DNA of 22,994 nt from Sphingomonas sp. (lineage in GTDB: Bacteria; Pseudomonadota; Alphaproteobacteria; Sphingomonadales; Sphingomonadaceae), in the NCBI GenBank assembly GCA_025981625.1, contig JAICXF010000029.1:1-22994 (forward strand), given 5' to 3'. Made by a program: the position numbers and the translations under genes. This document shows, in pieces, positions 1-7,900 of this stretch. The notes under the pieces were generated by a model that was not told where the DNA came from, searched no databases, and worked only from the letters and a program-made list of their open reading frames with translations. Position 1 is the stretch's first letter. The number at the start of each line of letters is the position of its first letter.

Positions 1-45
1 GAACGCTTCGCCGCCACCCGCCTGCTTCTCGCCGTTAACCGGTGA
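1..45 (+). CDS. Possible 3' end of an upstream gene
   Basis: Frame 1 reads ERFAATRLLLAVNR followed by TGA at 43-45. Nearly all of its codons end in G or C, as in the real genes of this window, which is why I favour it over the other frames. It is too short to identify. The opposite strand is also open here but shows no start codon placed behind its AAGGAG-like stretch, so I consider it less likely. Confidence 0.3.
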   Translation, partial: ERFAATRLLLAVNR

Positions 46-126
46 ACTCCTTGTAATCTAACGAACCCTCGAACTTCCGGGGCGTTTCGCGTGTGAGGTT
101 CTTGGGGAAATGCAGAGGAGGTTAGC

Positions 127-1053
127 ATGTACGGCAGAGTGATCCTGTGCGCGCTCGCAAGCGCGGCGATGATTTCGACGGCGGCCGTTGCCCAGCACGG
201 CGGCGGCGGCGGTGGAGGCGGCGGTCATGGCGGTGCTCCCGGCGGCGTAGGCGGAATGGGCAATGCAGGTGGAATGGGCGGGCCGGGTGGCTTCGGTCAC
301 GATGGCATGGGCGGCATGGGCGGCATGGGCTCGTCGATGAGCAGCGAAGGGCGGCTGAACAGCCAGGGGCTGGAGCACGCTTCACCCACTGGAATCGAGC
401 ATGCCAATTCGAACAGCGTGCTCTCGGGCTCGAGTAACACCAATACTTCGGGCAACCTCGACCGGATGTTCCCGGGGACCCGCACGACCACGACAATCTC
501 GGCGGGCACGCTCGCCGGCCTGACCACGGGCATGACCTTGATGTCCAACGGCACGGCGGTCGGAACCGTCCAGCAGATCCGAACCTCCGGAAACGGCTCG
601 GTCGCGGTGGTGATCGTCAAGGGCACCAACGGCGGGCTCTTCGCGGTCCCGGCAAGCAAGCTGATGCTGAGTGGCGGAATCCTCTCCACCACGGCCAGGT
701 TCGCCGGCATCAACTCGTCCACCAACATGATGTCCAGCAACCAGGGGCGGATCAATAGCCAGGGCCTCTTCCATGCGTCGCCGACCGGGATCGCACATGC
801 CAACTCGCATAGCGTGCTCGCCGGGCGTGCCGTGGTGAGCGGGACGCTTGCCGGCCTGACCACCGGCGAGACCGTGAACACCAGCAGCGGGACGACGCTC
901 GGGAAGGTCAGCCAGATCATCACCGGCGCCGACGGTTCAGTGCGGCTGGTGCTGGTCACCTCCTCGACCGGCCGCGTCCTGCGCCTTTCGCCCTCCACGC
1001 TCAGCGTCTCGGGCGGCGTGGTGACCACGACTCAGGCGATGGCCAGCCGCTAA
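127..1053 (+). CDS. Secreted glycine-rich protein with a duplicated repeat module
   Basis: The product is 308 aa and I do not recognise a named function. Residues 1-22 form a signal peptide ending AVAQ, so it should be exported. Residues 24-67 are almost pure Gly with Met and His. The rest is a two-fold duplication: a short motif NSQGLxHASPTGIxHAN near residues 78-94 and 209-225, each followed by a beta-rich segment starting GTLAGLTTG (127-190 and 239-304) with GSV and VSGG/LSGG signatures. The beta segments resemble a PRC-barrel-like fold, which is inference only. The duplication is still visible in the DNA around 505-540 and 839-875. The start is supported by GAGGAGG six bases upstream of the ATG. 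It is probably a periplasmic or envelope protein; similar unnamed proteins occur in sphingomonads as far as I recall. Confidence 0.85.
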   Translation: MYGRVILCALASAAMISTAAVAQHGGGGGGGGGHGGAPGGVGGMGNAGGMGGPGGFGHDGMGGMGGMGSSMSSEGRLNSQGLEHASPTGIEHANSNSVLSGSSNTNTSGNLDRMFPGTRTTTTISAGTLAGLTTGMTLMSNGTAVGTVQQIRTSGNGSVAVVIVKGTNGGLFAVPASKLMLSGGILSTTARFAGINSSTNMMSSNQGRINSQGLFHASPTGIAHANSHSVLAGRAVVSGTLAGLTTGETVNTSSGTTLGKVSQIITGADGSVRLVLVTSSTGRVLRLSPSTLSVSGGVVTTTQAMASR

Positions 1054-1065
1054 CGCATTGATGAA

Positions 1066-1097
1066 GGGCTCAGCCCGCAAACCCGGCGGCTGAGCCC
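1066..1097. terminator. Bidirectional hairpin between convergent genes
   Basis: GGGCTCAGCC at 1066-1075 pairs perfectly with GGCTGAGCCC at 1088-1097 around a 12-base loop. It lies between the stop at 1053 and the convergent XRE gene ending at 1110. Neither side has a long T run, so it may act as a barrier or RNA 3' end rather than a classic intrinsic terminator. Confidence 0.6.
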
Positions 1098-1109
1098 CTC
1101 GTCGACGAT

Positions 1110-1325
1110 TCAGATCGCCTTGGAGCTGCGGCGCGAAGGCGACACGAAAATGTCCTCGATCGGCGCACCGAACAGCTCGGCGATGCGGAACGCGAGCGGC
1201 AGCGACGGGTCATACTTTCCAGTCTCGATCGCATTGACGCTCTGGCGCGAGACCTCGATCCGCTCGGCGAGGTCCTGCTGGCTCCAGCTGCGTGCGGCGC
1301 GCAGCACGCGAAGCTGATTTTCCAT
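1110..1325 (-). CDS. Small XRE-family (Cro/CI-type) repressor
   Basis: The protein is 71 aa, starting MENQLRVLRAARSWSQQDLA. It is almost entirely one helix-turn-helix domain: WSQQDLAERIEVSRQSVNAI is the DNA-binding helix pair, followed by the ETGKYDPSLPLAFRIAELF core and an IEDIF end. This is the compact XRE type often found next to small membrane proteins. I chose the ATG at 1325 because it overlaps the upstream stop codon by one base (TGATG), indicating translational coupling; a longer frame reaching 1493 lies inside the neighbouring gene and has no family resemblance. It likely represses its own operon through the palindromes at 1757-1806. The target assignment is inference; the family assignment is firm. 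Confidence 0.92.
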   Translation of the reverse strand: MENQLRVLRAARSWSQQDLAERIEVSRQSVNAIETGKYDPSLPLAFRIAELFGAPIEDIFVSPSRRSSKAI

Positions 1326-1735
1326 CAGCAATGCGCCTCGGCGCCGAGCGTCACGCGGTTGATGCAGGCGCCAAGGCCAAGGCCGCCGAACCACGCCACC
1401 GCGATGTAATAACCGTCGATGTGAGAGATGAGGCCGAAGCTTTCGAGGAAGCCCCAGATGGTCGCCGCGCTGAGTGCGAAGCCGCTTGCCCACAGCGTCT
1501 GGCGGACCATCAGCATGCGGACATATTCGTCCTGCTCCTCGACCAGGTAGCGGCCGATCGCGCCGAAGATGCCGATGATCGGAAGCGCCGGCAGCAATGC
1601 CGCCAGATAGGCGACGGGACCGTGGAGCAGCTGGTGCTTGAACCCGTAGACCGCGGCCAGCAGGAAAATGGCGTAGAGCAGGCTGAGCCCGATGGCGCGG
1701 CGATTGTAGCGCTTCCAGGCAGATGTGCGAACCAT
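1325..1735 (-). CDS. Four-helix inner membrane protein paired with XRE regulator
   Basis: The product is 136 aa with about four hydrophobic segments (near residues 15-31, 40-60, 80-97 and 108-126) and short polar loops, so it should sit in the inner membrane. Between helices 2 and 3 is a charged stretch, VEEQDEYVRMLMVRQ, which I recall as conserved in similar small membrane proteins lying beside XRE regulators in alphaproteobacteria. It is the first gene of the operon and overlaps the regulator gene by one base. AAAGGGA lies about eight bases upstream of the ATG. Function is unknown. The pairing suggests that the regulator controls its abundance or that the membrane protein senses a membrane condition, but the sequence does not show which. 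Confidence 0.82.
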   Translation of the reverse strand: MVRTSAWKRYNRRAIGLSLLYAIFLLAAVYGFKHQLLHGPVAYLAALLPALPIIGIFGAIGRYLVEEQDEYVRMLMVRQTLWASGFALSAATIWGFLESFGLISHIDGYYIAVAWFGGLGLGACINRVTLGAEAHC

Positions 1736-1756
1736 GTCAAGCGTCCCTTTCAGTTG

Positions 1757-1772
1757 GTAAAGGTAGCTTTAC
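1757..1772. promoter_or_regulatory. Candidate operator 1 for the XRE repressor
   Basis: GTAAAG-GTAG-CTTTAC is a perfect 6-base inverted repeat with a 4-base spacer. It lies 22 bases upstream of the membrane protein start and covers the likely -10 region of that minus-strand operon. A near copy lies 34 bases further upstream. Binding is inferred from symmetry and position. Confidence 0.6.
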
Positions 1773-1795
1773 GTCCATCCCAGGCAGCTTGTCAA
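1766..1795 (-). promoter_or_regulatory. Candidate promoter of the membrane protein/XRE operon
   Basis: On the minus strand TTGACA (1795-1790) is a perfect -35 hexamer. It is followed by 18 bases and TAAAGC (1771-1766), a weak -10. The -35 sits inside operator 2 and the -10 inside operator 1, the arrangement expected for autorepression. Confidence 0.4.
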
Positions 1796-1806
1796 GCAAG
1801 CTTTAC
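1791..1806. promoter_or_regulatory. Candidate operator 2 for the XRE repressor
   Basis: GTCAAG-CAAG-CTTTAC matches operator 1 in spacing and in 11 of 12 arm bases. The shared 11-mer AGCTTTACGTC recurs exactly at 1765-1775 and 1799-1809, so the two sites lie about three helical turns apart on one face of the DNA. It ends 54 bases before the thrS start codon. Confidence 0.55.
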
Positions 1807-1860
1807 GTCAAGTTGCGGCGGTCGCTCGGTTGAGGCGAAGAGGCCGCGTCGCTACATGGC

Positions 1861-3879
1861 ATGCCGATGACCAAGATGTTCAAGATCGCGCTGCCCGACG
1901 GGTCGGTGAAGGAAATTCCGGAGGGCTCGACCCCGGCCGATGTCGCGGCCGCGATCGGGCCCGGCCTCGCCAAGGCGGCGCTGGCGGCGAAGATCGACGG
2001 CGAGGTGCGCGACATCATGCGCCCGTTCGAGGGCGATTCGCGGCTCGCGCTGATCACCTCGCGCGACGAGAAGGACGCGCTCGAGCTGGTGCGCCACGAT
2101 TTCGCGCACGTCCTCGCCGAGGCGGTGCAGAACCTCTATCCGGGGACGCAGATCACCTTTGGTCCGGCGACCGACGACGGCTTTTATTATGATTTCGCGC
2201 CGGCGCCGGGACGCGGCCCGTTCACCGAGGAGGAGCTGCCGGGGATCGAGGCCGAGATGCGGCGGATCATCGGCCGCGACGAGCCGCTGGTGCGCGAAGT
2301 GTGGACGCGCGAAGACGTTCGCGCCTTCTTCGAACGCAGTGGTGAGAGCTTCAAGGCCGAATGGGTGATGGAGCTTCCCGAAGGCGAGCCGATCACCATG
2401 TACCGGTCCGGTCGTGGCGAAGACGCCTGGATGGACCTTTGCCGCGGCCCCCATCTCGCCTCGACCGGCAAGCTCGACCCCAATGCGTTCAAGCTGACCC
2501 GCGTGTCCGGCGCCTATTGGCGCGGCGATCCCAGGAACCCGATGCTGAGCCGCATCTACGGGACCGCGTGGCTCAACAAGAAGCAGCTCGACGCGTACCT
2601 CGTCCGGCTCGAGGAAGCGGCCAAGCGCGACCATCGCAAGATCGGGCAGGAGATGGACCTGTTCCACCTCCAGGCCGAGGCGCACGGAAGCGTCTTCTGG
2701 CATCCCAACGGCTACATCATCTGGCGCGAGCTCGAGGGCTACATGCGGCGCCGCATCGACGCGGCCGGCTATCAGGAAATCAAGACTCCGCAGCTGATGG
2801 ACGCGCGCCAGTGGGAGAAGAGCGGCCACTGGGGCAAGTATCGCGAGAACATGTTCGTCGTGCCCGACGAGATCCCGGGCACCGACGAGAATGCGCCGAT
2901 CCTCTCCGGCGGGGCCGACCTCATGGCCTTGAAGCCGATGAACTGCCCCGGCCACGTGCTGGTCTTCAAGCAGGGGATCACCAGCTACAAGGAGCTGCCG
3001 ATCCGCTTCTACGAGAACGGCAGCTGCCACCGCAACGAGCCGCACGGCGCGCTTCATGGCCTGATGCGCGTTCGGCAGTTCACTCAGGACGACGCCCACA
3101 TCTTCTGCCGCGAGGATCAGCTGGTGGAGGAGGCGCGCGCCTTCTGCGAGCTCGCGGACCGGGTCTACAAGGATTTCGGCTTCAGTTACGCGATCAAGCT
3201 CGCTCTTCGCCCGGACAACCGGTTCGGCAGCGACGAGGACTGGGACAAGGCCGAAGAGGAGCTTCGCGAGGCTGTCATAGCCGCCGGAATGGCGACTGAG
3301 GAATTCGGCTGGGAGGAGCTGCCGGGCGAAGGAGCCTTCTACGCGCCCAAGCTCGAATGGCACCTCAAGGATGCGATCGGCCGAACCTGGCAGGTCGGCA
3401 CGCTTCAGTCGGACCGTGTCCTGCCCGAACGGCTCGATGCGACCTATGTCGGCGAGGACGGGCAGAAGCATCGGCCAATCATGTTCCACCGCGCGATCTT
3501 CGGTTCGTACGAGCGGTTCATCGGCATCCTGATCGAACATTATGCCGGCAAGTTCCCGCTGTGGCTGGCGCCGGTGCAGGCGGTGGTCGCGACGATCGTC
3601 TCGGATGCCGACGCATACGCACTCGACGTCGCGGAGAAGCTCGCCGCCGCCGGCATTCGCGTCGAAACCGATCTCCGCAACGAAAAGATCAACTACAAGG
3701 TGCGCGAGCACAGCCTCGCCAAGGTGCCGCTGCTGCTGGTCGTCGGCAAGCGCGAGGCCGAGCAAGGGACCGTCGCGGTGCGGCGGCTCGGCAGCGAAGA
3801 GCATCAGAAGATGATGTCGATCGATGAGGTTCTTGCGATGATCAGTGCCGAAGCGGTTGCGCCCGATCTAAGAACGTAG
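1861..3879 (+). CDS. thrS: Threonine--tRNA ligase
   Basis: This cytoplasmic class II synthetase charges tRNA-Thr and edits mischarged Ser-tRNA. It is 672 aa, slightly longer than the E. coli enzyme. An N-terminal TGS domain (about 7-67) is followed by the editing domain with H79xxxH83 and the C194-RGP-H198 pair. The catalytic core has the three expected zinc ligands: C362 in MNCPGH, H413 in QDDAHIFC and H543 in MFHRAIFGS. The 51-residue spacing between the first two matches the E. coli protein as I remember it. The C-terminal anticodon-binding domain starts near residue 565 ([10 protein letters not shown]). The start may be the ATG at 1861 or 1867; the nearest purine-rich stretch, GAAGAGG, is rather far upstream. 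infC follows after 145 bases, the common thrS-infC order. Its promoter must lie in the 125-base region holding the XRE operators. Confidence 0.97.
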   Translation: MPMTKMFKIALPDGSVKEIPEGSTPADVAAAIGPGLAKAALAAKIDGEVRDIMRPFEGDSRLALITSRDEKDALELVRHDFAHVLAEAVQNLYPGTQITFGPATDDGFYYDFAPAPGRGPFTEEELPGIEAEMRRIIGRDEPLVREVWTREDVRAFFERSGESFKAEWVMELPEGEPITMYRSGRGEDAWMDLCRGPHLASTGKLDPNAFKLTRVSGAYWRGDPRNPMLSRIYGTAWLNKKQLDAYLVRLEEAAKRDHRKIGQEMDLFHLQAEAHGSVFWHPNGYIIWRELEGYMRRRIDAAGYQEIKTPQLMDARQWEKSGHWGKYRENMFVVPDEIPGTDENAPILSGGADLMALKPMNCPGHVLVFKQGITSYKELPIRFYENGSCHRNEPHGALHGLMRVRQFTQDDAHIFCREDQLVEEARAFCELADRVYKDFGFSYAIKLALRPDNRFGSDEDWDKAEEELREAVIAAGMATEEFGWEELPGEGAFYAPKLEWHLKDAIGRTWQVGTLQSDRVLPERLDATYVGEDGQKHRPIMFHRAIFGSYERFIGILIEHYAGKFPLWLAPVQAVVATIVSDADAYALDVAEKLAAAGIRVETDLRNEKINYKVREHSLAKVPLLLVVGKREAEQGTVAVRRLGSEEHQKMMSIDEVLAMISAEAVAPDLRT

Positions 3880-3956
3880 CGATCCACGCGCCCGATGCCG
3901 CGGCTGACGAGTCTGGGCCACAGGTCGCGGCAAAAATGACTCACATTTCTTCACGT

Positions 3957-3982
3957 GCACTTTTCATCCGCCGCGCAAGTGC
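3957..3982 (+). other. Small inverted repeat in the infC leader
   Basis: The thrS-infC gap (3880-4024) holds GCACTT at 3957-3962 and AAGTGC at 3977-3982, able to form a 6-base stem. A second pair, TGCCGCG at 3896-3902 and CGCGGCA at 3926-3932, lies upstream. Neither is followed by T residues, so I do not call them terminators. They could shape the infC leader RNA, or be chance. I see no clear promoter. Confidence 0.25.
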
Positions 3983-4011
3983 CTAATTCGCCACTGTTCA
4001 ATCAACGACAA

Positions 4012-4027
4012 CGGAGTTTTCGCTATA
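4012..4027 (+). promoter_or_regulatory. infC ribosome binding site with AUA initiation codon
   Basis: CGGAG at 4012-4016 is followed, after eight bases, by ATA at 4025-4027 in the infC frame. There is no ATG, GTG or TTG between them in that frame. This is the sequence basis for the suggested autoregulated start. Confidence 0.65.
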
Positions 4028-4573
4028 CCACCGCCCTATCCGCGCCGAGGGATGGCGCCGCCGCCAGCGATGAGCGGCCCCCGCTTCAACGAATTCATCC
4101 AGTCCCAGAAGGTCCGGGTGATCGACGAAAACGGTGAAAACCTGGGCGTGATGTATACGCGGGAAGCATTCGAGCAGGCGCAGAGCGTCGGACTCGACCT
4201 GGTCGAGATTTCTCCCAACTCCGATCCGCCGGTCGCCAAGTTCCTCGACATCGGCCGCTACAAGTATGAGGTCCAGAAGAAGGCCAACGAGCAGCGCAAG
4301 AAGCAGAAGACGCAGGAGATCAAGGAGATCAAGATGCGTCCGAACATCGACGACCATGACTATGACACCAAGATGAAGAAGGTCGTCGAGTTCCTCGAGG
4401 AAGGCGACAAGGTGAAGGTCACCATGCGTTTCCGCGGCCGCGAGATGGCCCATGGCGAGCTTGGCATGGCGGTGCTCCGCCGCGTCCAGGAGCAGACCGC
4501 CGAGATGGCGAAGATCGAAGCGCATCCGCGCATGGAAGGCCGCCAGATGCTGATGGTGCTCGCGCCGAAATAA
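4025..4573 (+). CDS. infC: Translation initiation factor IF-3, probable AUA start
   Basis: IF-3 binds the 30S subunit, blocks premature joining of the 50S subunit and checks start codon and initiator tRNA pairing. The N domain (FNEFIQSQKVRVIDENGENL through YKYEVQKKA) and the C domain (IKMRPNIDDHDYDTKM, then VKVTMRFRGREMAHGELG) are complete. From the first ATG (4052) the protein has 173 aa. I prefer an ATA at 4025: it adds the in-frame PPPYPRRG stretch, gives 182 aa, close to the 180 of E. coli, and lies eight bases after GGAG at 4013-4016, whereas the ATG has no good ribosome site. Non-AUG starts are a known hallmark of infC and let IF-3 repress its own translation. Family identity is certain; the start is inferred. 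Confidence 0.93.
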   Translation: MPPPYPRRGMAPPPAMSGPRFNEFIQSQKVRVIDENGENLGVMYTREAFEQAQSVGLDLVEISPNSDPPVAKFLDIGRYKYEVQKKANEQRKKQKTQEIKEIKMRPNIDDHDYDTKMKKVVEFLEEGDKVKVTMRFRGREMAHGELGMAVLRRVQEQTAEMAKIEAHPRMEGRQMLMVLAPK

Positions 4574-4576
4574 GCG

Positions 4577-4798
4577 ATGGGCACGTGGGACAAGTCGATC
4601 GAATGTCCTCGCTGCGCGGCCAGCATGGAAGCGGGCTTCATCGTCGACGAGACCTACGGCAGGAAACTCGTTCCCAAGTGGATCGCGGGTGAGCCCCGGA
4701 TGACCTGGTGGATGGGCCTGAGGCTCCCCAGGAGCGAGCAGATCGAGGTTGCCACGTATCGCTGCCGCCGGTGCGGCTATCTCGAAAGCTACGCCTGA
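4577..4798 (+). CDS. Small zinc-ribbon protein, DUF6487-like
   Basis: The product is 73 aa. Two knuckles, C10-PR-C13 and C63-RR-C66, almost certainly bind one zinc ion. Between them are MEAGFI, a W-IAGEP segment and a hydrophobic MTWWMGLRL stretch, and it ends YRCRRCGYLESYA. The order (CPxC, ME-GFI, W-GEP, a variable strand, then a YRC-xC-GYLE end) fits my memory of the DUF6487 zinc-ribbon family, whose function is unknown. It starts three bases after the infC stop, so it is probably translated by ribosomes finishing infC. It could be a nucleic-acid- or protein-binding ribbon. The rpmI and rplT genes that often follow infC are absent here. Confidence 0.8.
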   Translation: MGTWDKSIECPRCAASMEAGFIVDETYGRKLVPKWIAGEPRMTWWMGLRLPRSEQIEVATYRCRRCGYLESYA

Positions 4799-4824
4799 GG
4801 CGGAGCCCCTTACTTACATCCGTG

Positions 4825-4853
4825 TTGCCAAATTGCAGCAGCAGTAGGGCAAT
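4825..4853 (+). promoter_or_regulatory. Weak promoter candidate for the TonB-dependent receptor
   Basis: In the 153-base gap 4799-4951, TTGCCA (4825-4830), 17 bases, then GGCAAT (4848-4853) is the best hexamer pair I see. TTGCC and GGCAA also form an inverted repeat here. I see no cobalamin riboswitch or Fur box in this leader. Confidence 0.25.
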
Positions 4854-4951
4854 GTTGCCGGCCGAATGCGGCACCGCTTCCCTTTGAGCGGCAATCGGGT
4901 TTAGCCTCCCCTCCGGCCGGGCGCACCGTCGCCCGAAGGGGAGAGAAAAAG

Positions 4952-7900
4952 ATGATCGGCAAGTCAGCCTGGCTTGTGTCGGCGGGATTGTTCGTCCTGG
5001 CGGCTCCGGCGTTTGCACAAGACGCAACTCCAAGCGGCGACAAGCAGACGGCGCAGCCGACTTCCGGAACGGCCGGGGCCGCGGCAGTTCAGAATCAGGC
5101 GCTCGAGCAGCAGCCGGTCGACACGAACGATATCGTCATTACCGCGACGCGCCGTAACCAGGCGCTGTCCGACGTGCCGATGGCGGTCAGCGCGGTGACT
5201 GCGCAGACCCTGCGCTACACCGGAGCCAATGACATCCGTCAGCTCAACCAGGTTGCGCCGTCGCTGCTGGTGTCCTCGACCTCGTCGGAATCGGGCGCGG
5301 CCGTGGCCCGCATTCGCGGCATCGGAACGGTCGGCGACAATCCGGGGCTCGAAGGGTCTGTCGGCGTGTTCATCGACGGGGTCTATCGCGCGCGCACCGG
5401 CATGGCGCTGACCGAGCTCGGGCCGCTCGATCGCATCGAGGTTCTGCGCGGGCCCCAGGGTACGCTATTCGGCCGTAACACCTCGGCGGGTTTGATCTCG
5501 ATCATCACCGCCAAGCCGCGGTTCACGCCGGAAATCGACGCCCAGGTCGATGTCGGCAACTACAATGAGCGGCGGTTCGAAGGCAGCGTGACGGGTCCGG
5601 TGAGTGACACGGTCGCGCTTCGGCTCGACGGTGTCTACCTCAAGCGCGACGGCTTCATCACCGACGTGATCTCCGGCCGGCGTGTAAACGACCGCAATCG
5701 GTGGATGGTTCGCGGGCAGATGCTCTATCAACCGAGCAGCGATTTTTCGTTCCGCCTTATCGGCGACTATTCGCATCAGAACGAGGAATGCTGCGCCGCT
5801 CCTTACCTGCCGACGCAGGACGTCGTGGCGAACGGTTCGGGCGGGGTCGTCAGCGCTCCCTCGACGATCGCCTTTATCGAGCGGGGACTTGGCGGAATCA
5901 TCGAGGATGACACGTTCGCCAGGAAAACCTCGATCACCCCGGGCCGCGATTTCGCCAGCCGGGTCAACGACGGCGGAGTCTCGGGCGAAGCCAATTACGA
6001 CATGGGCTGGGCCCACCTGACCTCGATCACCGCCTACCGCTACAACAAGAACACGCACGGTCAGGATCCGGACTTCAACAATCTCGACCTGCTCTACCGC
6101 GCGGACGATGGCGGATCGTACAACCGGTTCACCACGCTGTCGCAGGAGCTTCGGCTCCAGGGCACGGCCTTCAACCACCATCTGGACTGGCTGGTGGGGG
6201 GTTATTTCTCGCACGAGAAGCTGAGGCTGGTCGACGATCTCGCCTACGGTTCAGACTACAGCCGCTTTTCCAACTGCATCGTGGCGGCGAGCTTCGCTGC
6301 TTCGGCGGCAAGCATCCTTTCGCCCACCTCGGCGACTTGCTTCAACCCGCTGGTGGCATCGGGAGTGCGGAGTTTTCTCGAGAATGAATATCTGACCGCA
6401 CCTGCCGCGGCGAAGGCTGGAATCGCCGGGGAGTTCACGGCACTGAGCGCATTCGCGCAGCTGCCCAAGGACGCATTCGTCCCCTACAATTTCAGCGCGG
6501 CACCGTTCGGGCCGAGCGGCTTTACCAATGCCGGGATCTTGTTGGGGCTGCCGCCCACGGCGACGTTGAACGGTGCCAGCCTCAATGATCACTGGAACCA
6601 GACCAGCGACAACTGGGCGTTGTTCACGCATAACATCGTGTCGTTCACCGATCAGCTGAAGCTGACCGTAGGCGCTCGCTTCACCCACGAACAGAAGCGG
6701 CTCGTCGGCAATCTTTCCGACAACAACAGGCTCTGCACGGCGATCTCCAGCTCACCGTTCGTCGAGCTCGCTCAGCTGCCGTGCGTTATTGCCAGCGCGC
6801 CGGGCGGAACGTTCGACATTGCCGGCAAGCGCACGGAGAACAAGGTCTCCGGCACCGTCGTCCTGAGCTATAAGCCGACCGACCGACTGCTGATTTATGC
6901 AAGCTACTCGCGCGGTTACAAGGCGGGCGGGTTCAATCTCGACCGTTCGGCGCTGACCAGGGCGACGGCGACGCCTGGCACTCCCCCGCTGTCCGGCTTT
7001 GGTGCCATCTGCGCGACCTCTACCCAACCGAACTGCCAAGGCCTCATCGCCTCCGAGGCGGACCTCGAGTTCAAGCCCGAGACCAACGATGCGTTCGAGA
7101 TCGGCGCGAAATATCACGGCCGCGGCATCGACTTCAACGTGGCGGTATTCCGTCAGCTGTTCAGCAACTTCCAGCTGAATACGTTCAATGGCCTCAACTT
7201 CATCGTCGAGAACCTCAACAGCTGCAGCCAAAATCTGAATGGCGCCGACATGGACAACGACCCGCGCACGGGTGCGTGCACCGGCGGCACCGGCGCCGGC
7301 GTGATCGATACCGGCTTCGAGCTCGAAGCGTTCACGCATCCGCTGGCCGACTTGTCGGTCAACGGCGGCCTTACCTATTCCGACGCGCGCTATCGGCATA
7401 ACCTCGTCGGCGCGGATGGGACGCCGTTGTCCAACGCGCTCTTCCAGCTGCCTGGACGGCAGATCTCAAACGCGCCGAAATGGACAATCACCGCCTCCGC
7501 CGCATGGACGCCACGGATTGGCGAAAGCGGCCTTCGAGGCCTGATTTATGCCGACATGCGACACATGAGCGGCTTCGATACCGGTTCAGACCTGTCCCTC
7601 GAGAAAATGCAGGATGCATTCACCGTGTTCAATGCGCGCGTCGGCATCCACGGCGCGGAGGACAGCTGGGGCATCGAACTGTGGGGCCAGAACATCTTCA
7701 ACAAGAACTATTATCAAGTGGCGTTCGATTCGCCGTTGCAGGGAGTTCCGCCGGGAACGAATACGCGTGCCGTCGAGGCGGGATTCTTCCCGTTCTCCAA
7801 TCAGCTGTTCAATGCCTTCCTCGGCGAACCGCGGACGTTTGGATTGACGCTGCGTGGGAAGCTCGGCTTCGCCCGTCCGGCCGCGCCGGCCTATGTTCCG

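Noticed and set aside
45..56. AAGGAG on the minus strand as a ribosome site for a leftward gene
   Set aside because: No ATG, GTG or TTG follows at a workable distance on that strand.
1326..1493. N-terminal extension of the XRE gene
   Set aside because: The extension is Arg- and His-rich, lies inside the membrane protein gene, and has no family resemblance; the start at 1325 is coupled to the upstream stop.
1852..3804. A 650-codon open frame antisense to thrS
   Set aside because: It mirrors the codon pattern of thrS in a GC-rich genome, has no recognisable domain, and lies wholly opposite a gene with intact catalytic residues.
3896..3932. Inverted repeat after thrS as a terminator
   Set aside because: The 7-base arms have a 23-base loop and are followed by A residues, not T, so it does not fit an intrinsic terminator for thrS.
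4799..4951. Riboswitch or Fur box before the TonB-dependent receptor
   Set aside because: I looked for a cobalamin B12-box and a Fur-like AT-rich palindrome; neither is visible in this GC-rich leader.
5465..6214. Minus-strand 249-codon frame within the receptor gene
   Set aside because: It is opposite the well-conserved plug and barrel region and has no domain signature.
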